A model generated the notes under the pieces. The model saw only the letters and a list, made by a program, of their open reading frames with translations, was not told the origin of the DNA and did not search any database. Below, piece by piece: positions 30,890-34,611 of a DNA stretch of 34,611 nucleotides; within the stretch, counting starts at the first letter, position 1; every line of letters starts with the position of its first letter. The stretch is taken from assembly GCA_007376745.1 (NCBI GenBank), contig VMGU01000001.1, positions 1 through 34,611 of the forward strand, written 5' to 3'. Made by a program: the position numbers and the translations under genes. This DNA is from Parcubacteria group bacterium Athens0714_26. Its GTDB lineage: Bacteria; Patescibacteriota; Minisyncoccia; UBA6257; 02-FULL-45-10c.

Positions 30890-31132
30890 ATGGCAAATTA
30901 CCACGTTACAAAAGACAAAGAATCAGGTGATTGGAAAGCAAAAAGAGAAGGAGCTGATCGAGCTGCTGGTCATTATGACACCCAAGCAGAGGCAGAGAAA
31001 GCGGCAAAAGAGTTTTCTGCTAATACTGGTGGTGGTGAAGTGAGGATCCACAGTCCAAAAGGGCCAATCCGAGACAGCGATACAGTAGCCCCCGGAAACG
31101 ATCCATACCCACCTCGCGATAAAAAACATTAG
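30890..31132 (+). CDS. DUF2188 domain protein, 80 aa
   Basis: 'MANYHVTKDKESGDWKAKRE', 'AAGHYDTQAEAEKAAKEF' and the tail 'VRIHSPKGPIRDSDTVAPG' followed by 'PYPPRDKKH' match the DUF2188 family of small proteins found beside restriction and mobile genes; function unknown. The ATG at 30890 matches the family's usual N-terminus; an earlier in-frame ATG at 30845 lies upstream of the probable promoter elements. It is divergent from the LexA-methyltransferase gene with about 58 bases between start codons, so both may share an operator. Confidence 0.8.
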   Translation: MANYHVTKDKESGDWKAKREGADRAAGHYDTQAEAEKAAKEFSANTGGGEVRIHSPKGPIRDSDTVAPGNDPYPPRDKKH

Positions 31133-31136
31133 GATT

Positions 31137-31847
31137 ATGAGTAGCTTGTTGCACCCAAGAAACATATTGAAGGGAAAAATAGTACAGATATTGATAACAA
31201 TTGTTGTTTTATTTTTTGGCCTGTATTTGGCATGCCCCACATTTAGAGATTACCTTTCTGAACAAAAGATTGATGCCAACTTTGTGCTGGGATTCTTAAC
31301 AGTCATTACTCTTATGGTCAGTATTTGGCAGAATACCAAAGATAGAAAGCTAACCTATAACATGAATGTTTGGGAGTCGGTGAGAGACAATGGTTTAGCA
31401 ATAATAAGTAAACTGATTGCAATAAGGCAAAAAAGTGACATTATCGTCAAAACTCTAAAGAGCCACCATGAAGCGATAAAGAATAAGCAAGTATTCATGG
31501 ATTTTAATGATACCCTGTCAAAAAGAGATATTGACGATGGATTTCAGATAGTGACTGCTTATGCGGATACGTATTTCAGAGAAGAGTGTGAAGGATGGAA
31601 TGAGATGCTAAACAAATTGAGTACTATGGCAACAGATAATATAAACGTAATCAAGAATTATCAGATCAATTTGCATTTAATTATGAGTGGGACTAATTTT
31701 ACAAATCCGACTCTAGATAAGTTGGATGAAATAATCGCTAATGCAGAAAAAACGGATAAAGAAATTGGTGAGATCACTGGGGAGATGAGAAATAAAATTA
31801 TCGAGAAGACAAATAGTATTAGTGATAAAATTAAAAATAATTTATAG
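31137..31847 (+). CDS. Membrane protein with a cytoplasmic helical domain, 236 aa
   Basis: Two membrane segments near the N-terminus (about residues 15-33 and 46-64) and then a long helical cytoplasmic part (about 70-236) with many charged residues and coiled-coil character near the end ('ANAEKTDKEIGEITGEMRN'). No catalytic motif recognised. The layout resembles membrane-anchored effector or sensor proteins in defence islands, but that is a guess. The gap after the DUF2188 stop codon is 4 bases, so the two genes form an operon. Confidence 0.65.
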   Translation: MSSLLHPRNILKGKIVQILITIVVLFFGLYLACPTFRDYLSEQKIDANFVLGFLTVITLMVSIWQNTKDRKLTYNMNVWESVRDNGLAIISKLIAIRQKSDIIVKTLKSHHEAIKNKQVFMDFNDTLSKRDIDDGFQIVTAYADTYFREECEGWNEMLNKLSTMATDNINVIKNYQINLHLIMSGTNFTNPTLDKLDEIIANAEKTDKEIGEITGEMRNKIIEKTNSISDKIKNNL

Positions 31848-31855
31848 CGCTGACA

Positions 31856-32062
31856 TTAAATTATTGAATAATCTACGGCACTTTGCCCCTTATCCGACTT
31901 CGGCTTTGGCGTCTCGAACCATTCTGGATGAACTTTGTAGATAACTCTTAGTTTCTGTATACTTTTATCAAGATCCTCGAATTTGAGCCGCTTTTTCCTT
32001 CGACTTTGCTCAGGACGAGTCGGTTCAAAGTCCCGGGCATCGTCCCCGCCAAAATTCGGAAT
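31856..32062 (-). pseudogene. Possible gene fragment, C-terminal part only
   Basis: An open frame of 68 codons follows an in-frame stop at 32065-32063 and has no usual start codon. The peptide is well mixed and charged: 'LKFEDLDKSIQKLRVIYKVH' then 'PEWFETPKPKSDKGQSAVDY'. It looks like the C-terminus of a real protein that lost its front part. A REP-like repeat (31996-32015) lies within its upstream half. I do not recognise the family. The remaining parts of the gap 31848-32139 show no gene. Confidence 0.3.
31996..32015. repeat. REP-like repeat, copy 1
   Basis: TCCTTCGACTTTGCTCAGGA, the intergenic repeat type found in many genomes. It lies in a larger imperfect hairpin whose outer arms are TTTGAGCCG (about 31983-31990) and CGGTTCAAA (about 32021-32029). 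Confidence 0.55.
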
Positions 32063-32139
32063 TCAAATTTCCGTCAAAAATATGGTCGGCGCGAAGCGGT
32101 AGTAAAATAGATAAGCATCATTTTTTAAATTAGAGAGCT

Positions 32140-32775
32140 ATGCTAGATACCGATATATTTAGTAAATTTATTAAACATGCGAACGTTGCCCATCAGCAAC
32201 TTTGTGTATGGTTTTCGGCAAATAATGAATTTGCGAAACATCAAGTACGCTGGAACAAACTTGATCCTGAAATTGGACCATTTGGTCTAGAAAATTTCAC
32301 TCGGAAGCACGGGTGTAAATATAAGAATTTTTGGAGCATCGCTATCCCAACATTGCAACACGGATGGATATTGTCGACTGCACGACTCTTCGACCCAGCA
32401 TACCATCCATATGATAAGAAAAAATTAAAACCCCGAATTTGTTTAGAGTATGTCCTAATGAAACTCGATGACCAAACATTGTCAGATTCTATAAGAAAAC
32501 AGATTACCCCTCACGAATCGGTCATCAAATCATTAAAAGTTCATAGAGATAATGCTGAAACGCACAACGATGCCAATTTCACACCTACCCATATTGAGAT
32601 GGGAGTTGAAAATCTTTTCCAATGGCTAGAAGATATCATAGAATTAATCAGGATGTCTAAGCCATATCTAAATGGGTGTGGAATTATTAATATTACTTAC
32701 AACGAAAAGCTGGCACAGTGTGGTGTTGATGAAATTTTTGAAGATTTATTGCTTTCCGAAAAAAATGGGCACTGA
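32140..32775 (+). CDS. HEPN-domain protein, AbiU2-like
   Basis: 211 residues, all helical. 'FWSIAIPTLQHGWILSTARLFD' (about 64-85) and 'SLKVHRDNAETHNDANF' (about 131-147) match the layout of AbiU2-type HEPN proteins, which carry the R-x4-6-H site of HEPN ribonucleases; here R136 and H142 (R-x5-H). AbiU2 belongs to an abortive-infection system. No antitoxin partner (such as a MNT nucleotidyltransferase) is adjacent; the next gene is about 360 bases away on the other strand. A GAGAG just before the ATG may serve as ribosome binding site. Confidence 0.55.
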   Translation: MLDTDIFSKFIKHANVAHQQLCVWFSANNEFAKHQVRWNKLDPEIGPFGLENFTRKHGCKYKNFWSIAIPTLQHGWILSTARLFDPAYHPYDKKKLKPRICLEYVLMKLDDQTLSDSIRKQITPHESVIKSLKVHRDNAETHNDANFTPTHIEMGVENLFQWLEDIIELIRMSKPYLNGCGIINITYNEKLAQCGVDEIFEDLLLSEKNGH

Positions 32776-32883
32776 CTAAGACGTCTAAATTGAGCCGTCG
32801 AGACAAGCTTCAGAAAACCCCTCAATAGCCTCACGTTAAAAAGTTTAAATCCTAGACACACCGCCAAACCTACAAACAAAAAA

Positions 32884-32909
32884 GCCGAATGATATAAATT
32901 TCACTCGGC
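32884..32909. terminator. Hairpin downstream of the HEPN gene
   Basis: GCCGAATGA (32884-32892) pairs with TCACTCGGC (32901-32909) with one mismatch. A run of A lies before it, so as a terminator it fits the minus strand better. The rest of the gap 32776-33129 holds two REP-like repeats, a terminator and no gene. Confidence 0.4.
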
Positions 32910-32970
32910 GTAGTATTAATTTTAAAAGAGTAATTACTCCGCAACTTACTGCGGGACATCACTAAGGTAA

Positions 32971-32990
32971 TCCTTCGACGAGCTCAGGAT
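32971..32990. repeat. REP-like repeat, copy 2
   Basis: TCCTTCGACGAGCTCAGGAT, close relative of copy 1. A 10-base inverted repeat (TATTTTCGCC / GGCGAAAATA) joins this copy to the sequence after copy 3. Confidence 0.6.
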
Positions 32991-33019
32991 ATTTTCGCCT
33001 TTGATTTTTAATTTGATAA

Positions 33020-33040
33020 TCCTTCGGTGCGGCTCAGAAT
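33020..33040. repeat. REP-like repeat, copy 3 (diverged)
   Basis: TCCTTCGGTGCGGCTCAGAA, a diverged copy of the repeat at 32971, 49 bases further on. Confidence 0.45.
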
Positions 33041-33047
33041 ATTGTGG

Positions 33048-33088
33048 GCGAAAATAAAAAAATTGGGCGAGAGATTGCTCCCTCGCCC
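33048..33088 (-). terminator. Terminator of the LysM-like gene
   Basis: On the minus strand GGGCGAG (33088-33082) pairs with CTCGCCC (33071-33065) and is followed by AATTTTTTTATTTT. Confidence 0.75.
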
Positions 33089-33129
33089 ATAAACTAACTG
33101 AAAAGAACTGATGGAAATAAATAATGAAA

Positions 33130-33441
33130 CTAATTGATGATGGGCAATAAAACTTGCTGGCCGGCGTACAAACTATTTTTCAGTTTGTTTTTGCTGACAA
33201 TAATGTCTACCAGCAGACGCGTGTCGGTTTTCACGGAACATGTTTCCGCCAGATCCCATGTGCTTTCGGCGGCAGACTGCACTTCGTAAATTCTCCAGCC
33301 CACAATTTTAATATTATGTTCGTGTGCCCAGACAACAGGATCTTGATCATATTTCAAAATGGATTTCTGTCCATTTTTTAAAATAACCACTGACGCCAAC
33401 ACAGAAACCACCAATACTGCCAAAAACATCAATTTTTTCAT
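33130..33441 (-). CDS. Small membrane-anchored LysM-like protein, 103 aa
   Basis: An N-terminal membrane helix (about residues 4-22, MKKLMFLAVLVVSVLASVVIL) is followed by a linker and a C-terminal domain 'YEVQSAAESTWDLAETC' ... 'NKLKNSLYAGQQVLLPI', which has the LysM pattern (Y-x-V...STWDLA...N-x-L...l-x-x-G-Q-x-l-x-L-P). LysM binds peptidoglycan. The start at 33441 is fixed by GGAGG with a 5-base spacer; the longer reading from 33453 would start inside that site. A consensus promoter and a terminator make it a self-contained strongly expressed unit. The layout is like the SOS division inhibitor YneA of Bacillus, but LysM plus one helix is too general to assign that role. Confidence 0.75.
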   Translation of the reverse strand: MKKLMFLAVLVVSVLASVVILKNGQKSILKYDQDPVVWAHEHNIKIVGWRIYEVQSAAESTWDLAETCSVKTDTRLLVDIIVSKNKLKNSLYAGQQVLLPIIN

Positions 33442-33480
33442 TATTTCCTCCACGTATTTATTTTATAATGTTCTGAATAT

Positions 33481-33509
33481 AGTATAGCAGGTTTTATAAG
33501 TCTTGTCAA
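33481..33509 (-). promoter_or_regulatory. Strong promoter of the LysM-like gene
   Basis: On the minus strand, TTGACA (33509-33504), 17 bases, TATACT (33486-33481). It is divergent from the plus-strand promoter, with only 10 bases between the two -35 boxes. Confidence 0.8.
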
Positions 33510-33519
33510 CCATTTGCTA

Positions 33520-33548
33520 TTGACATGCTATGGTGAGTATGCTATAAT
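33520..33548 (+). promoter_or_regulatory. Perfect consensus promoter of a short transcript
   Basis: TTGACA (33520-33525), exactly 17 bases, TATAAT (33543-33548). Transcription should start near 33555 and end at the terminator at 33727-33762, giving an RNA of about 205 bases. Confidence 0.85.
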
Positions 33549-33591
33549 ATATTATATAGTTGCACATTTACACGGGGGAGGGGGTGAGAAA

Positions 33592-33675
33592 ATGGGCAAA
33601 AAGACCATATGCACGGACGATAGCGGAGTCGTATGCTCCTACCAAGATTTCCTTGAGTCCCACGACCAGCAATAA
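33592..33675 (+). CDS. Small ORF of 27 codons in a short transcript
   Basis: ATG at 33592 follows a G-rich ribosome binding site (AGGGGGTGA, about 6 bases before it). The peptide MGKKTICTDDSGVVCSYQDF continues with LESHDQQ and has two Cys. The transcript has a perfect promoter and a strong terminator. A GTG at 33584 in another frame would give a longer basic peptide of about 76 residues running through the terminator stem, which is less likely. The RNA may also act without being translated. Confidence 0.45.
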   Translation: MGKKTICTDDSGVVCSYQDFLESHDQQ

Positions 33676-33726
33676 TTTCAGGTCCGGACCATTTATAACA
33701 TCCTTTTTGTTTGTTCTTTATTTATT

Positions 33727-33762
33727 AAGAGGTAAGCCTTCACGGTTTGCCTCTTTTATTTT
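33727..33762 (+). terminator. Terminator of the short transcript
   Basis: 12-bp stem AAGAGGTAAGCC (33727-33738) / GGTTTGCCTCTT (33744-33755) with two G-T pairs, 5-base loop, then TTTTATTTT. Confidence 0.85.
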
Positions 33763-33787
33763 AAAAATTAGCCGCTGGCAAAACATC

Positions 33788-33820
33788 AAAAAAAGCTCTG
33801 TCAGGTATACCTGACAGAGC
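33788..33820 (-). terminator. Terminator of the DksA/TraR-type gene
   Basis: 26-base perfect inverted repeat (half-site GCTCTGTCAGGTA, 33795-33820); on the minus strand it is followed by a run of seven T. Confidence 0.8.
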
Positions 33821-33846
33821 CTATGTGTGGGTTGAAACTTAAGTAA

Positions 33847-34095
33847 TTACGAAAGTCTTTTACCTTTAGACGCACATGCCTCGCAGTCATTGGCCGTAGG
33901 GCGAGCTTTAAGGCGTTCAGATTCTATCTTGCGTCCGCACGCGCAAAATCCGTAAGTCTTATTTCTTATTCTTATAAGGGCTTCCCTAAAATCGGACAGC
34001 GCGGCATAACACATGGCTCTTTTTTGATTAATCTCATTTTTTGCAAAAATGAGATTCGTCCGGTCAACTCCGTCATACACATCCTCGGAAGACAA
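33847..34095 (-). CDS. DksA/TraR-type zinc-finger protein
   Basis: 82 residues or slightly more. 'YGFCACGRKIESERLKARPTA' continues with the second Cys pair 'CEAC': C-x-C-G-x-x-I...R-L-x-A-x-P-x-A-x-x-C-x-x-C is the DksA/TraR finger. The preceding helix 'YAALSDFREALIRIRNKTYG' is the usual one, and 'VYDGVDRTNLIF' holds the D-x-x-D-x-A-like part. Such proteins bind in the RNA polymerase secondary channel and alter promoter use. The start is uncertain: TTG at 34095 has no ribosome binding site, and the frame is open for only about 6 more codons. An upstream ORF in another frame (MAANEVRINK..., from about 34171) might have belonged to it before a frameshift. Confidence 0.8.
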   Translation of the reverse strand: MSSEDVYDGVDRTNLIFAKNEINQKRAMCYAALSDFREALIRIRNKTYGFCACGRKIESERLKARPTANDCEACASKGKRLS

Positions 34096-34342
34096 CGCTT
34101 CAATCTCTATAACCGCTTAATTCCACTTTTAATAAAATTATATCCTTGTTTATCCTGACCTCATTTGCCGCCATTTGAGCTTGTCCACACATATTTAATT
34201 TTCCCCCATCCAAAATTTATCTCTCCTTTACGAATAATCACCCTTCACCTCTTTTCTTATAAAGTTTGGCGATGCAAAACACTCGTTACCGTACCTCCTT
34301 TCATTTTTATTAGATGCCGGCTAAATTATTGTAGAGATAAAA
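34096..34342 (-). other. Leader region with strong ribosome binding sites but only tiny ORFs
   Basis: On the minus strand there is AAAGGAGGT (34301-34293), a full Shine-Dalgarno match, and then only short frames. One reads MFCIAKLYKKRGEG; its stop overlaps the GTG of the next, MIIRKGEINFGWGKIKYVW plus a short tail, itself preceded by AGAGGTGA. They run toward the DksA-type gene. They may be leader peptides or relics. Confidence 0.3.
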
Positions 34343-34433
34343 TTAGGAGAAGTTGATACCCAAAGCTAAAGCCTAAGGCATCGGGGATAGGAGCAAAACG
34401 CATAGTAGCGAATTGCCGCCTCACTTCTCCTAA
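34343..34433 (-). ncRNA. Structured RNA element in the leader upstream of the DksA-type gene
   Basis: A perfect 11-bp outer stem (TTAGGAGAAGT 34343-34353 / ACTTCTCCTAA 34423-34433) encloses two further helices: an arm with GCC-TAA-GGC inside GATnCCC/GGGnAT, and an arm with CGC-ATAGTA-GCG inside GCAA/TTGC. This predicts a three-way junction. A consensus promoter on minus starts about 40 bases before it. I do not recognise it as a known riboswitch or RNA family. Confidence 0.45.
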
Positions 34434-34479
34434 AATATTACTTTATATAAAAGAACGAATAAATATAAACGTAAACATA

Positions 34480-34507
34480 ACTATACCTCTTGCCACAATA
34501 TTGTCAA
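34480..34507 (-). promoter_or_regulatory. Promoter reading through the structured RNA
   Basis: On the minus strand, TTGACA (34507-34502), 16 bases, TATAGT (34485-34480); start near 34473. The last 100 bases of the window show no gene. Confidence 0.7.
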
Positions 34508-34611
34508 ACAGCTGTACTCGTCCATAACATTTGAGACTTTTCAACTGTTAATTTATTACAAATATAACGTAAGGGCGAAATAAGTCCAATCGACCAATGC
34601 GGACGTCTGGT

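Noticed and set aside
32020..32052. GGTTCAAAGTCCCGGG as the 3' end of a tRNA
   Set aside because: The putative T-stem arms do not pair and no D-arm or anticodon arm lies upstream.
33130..33441. Calling the LysM-like protein a YneA-type SOS division inhibitor
   Set aside because: One membrane helix plus LysM is too common, and no LexA-type box is visible at its promoter.
33560..33814. 84-codon plus-strand frame over the short transcript
   Set aside because: It begins before the good ribosome binding site and runs through the terminator stem; the 27-codon frame fits promoter, ribosome binding site and terminator better.
33795..33820. 26-base perfect palindrome as an operator
   Set aside because: A run of seven T follows it on the minus strand directly after the DksA-type gene, so a terminator explains it.

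Overview
The window looks like a chromosomal contig of a Candidate Phyla Radiation (Patescibacteria) bacterium, most likely of the Parcubacteria group. The evidence is low GC, short intergenic gaps, trimmed versions of housekeeping proteins (IF-2 without its N-terminal domains, RF2 without domain 1, a short ValS), GxxExxY proteins, a prepilin joined to tail-fibre-like repeats, and few Shine-Dalgarno sites next to many TATAAT boxes lying almost on the start codon. The lineage is inferred from gene content; there is no rRNA here.

Layout. 1-1.5 kb: small proteins of unknown function. 1.5-8.4 kb (minus strand): GT4 glycosyltransferase, lepA, a FtsB/DivIC-like protein, a SurA-like lipid-side chaperone fragment, tRNA-Gly, tRNA-Thr, prfB, a GxxExxY cassette, ftsE, ftsX. 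8.4-13 kb: sugar transferase, prepilin/tail-fibre hybrid, small membrane proteins, rpmA, S41 peptidase. 13-15 kb: def and fmt, separated by a second GxxExxY cassette. 15-22.7 kb: family 2 glycosyltransferase, tRNA-Glu, an EPSP-synthase-like protein, tsaD, valS, a PrsW-like protease and Hsp20. 22.8-28 kb (minus): aminotransferase, ABC exporter, tRNA-Leu, tRNA-Cys, rbfA and infB. 28.1-32.8 kb is an accessory or defence island: tRNA-Ser, an MvaI-type restriction endonuclease, a LexA-DNA methyltransferase fusion, a DUF2188 protein, a membrane protein and an AbiU2-like HEPN protein. 32.8-34.6 kb holds small regulatory-looking genes with strong consensus promoters: a LysM-like membrane protein, a short transcript with a 27-codon ORF, a DksA/TraR-type zinc-finger protein and a structured leader RNA.

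Most notable. (1) A full SOS-type LexA, with cleavage site and Ser/Lys dyad intact, is fused in one reading frame to a DNA methyltransferase. It lies tail to tail with an MvaI-type endonuclease, so restriction-modification may be wired to DNA damage. (2) GxxExxY genes sit inside cassettes bounded by inverted repeats, and a gene-less 94-bp version of the same repeats is inserted in frame in tsaD; this looks like a mobile element family. (3) A tRNA with Cys-like features is split at its anticodon arm by an insert that itself carries a complete tRNA-Cys. (4) LepA, ValS and one GxxExxY protein each lack a conserved internal block without any frameshift.
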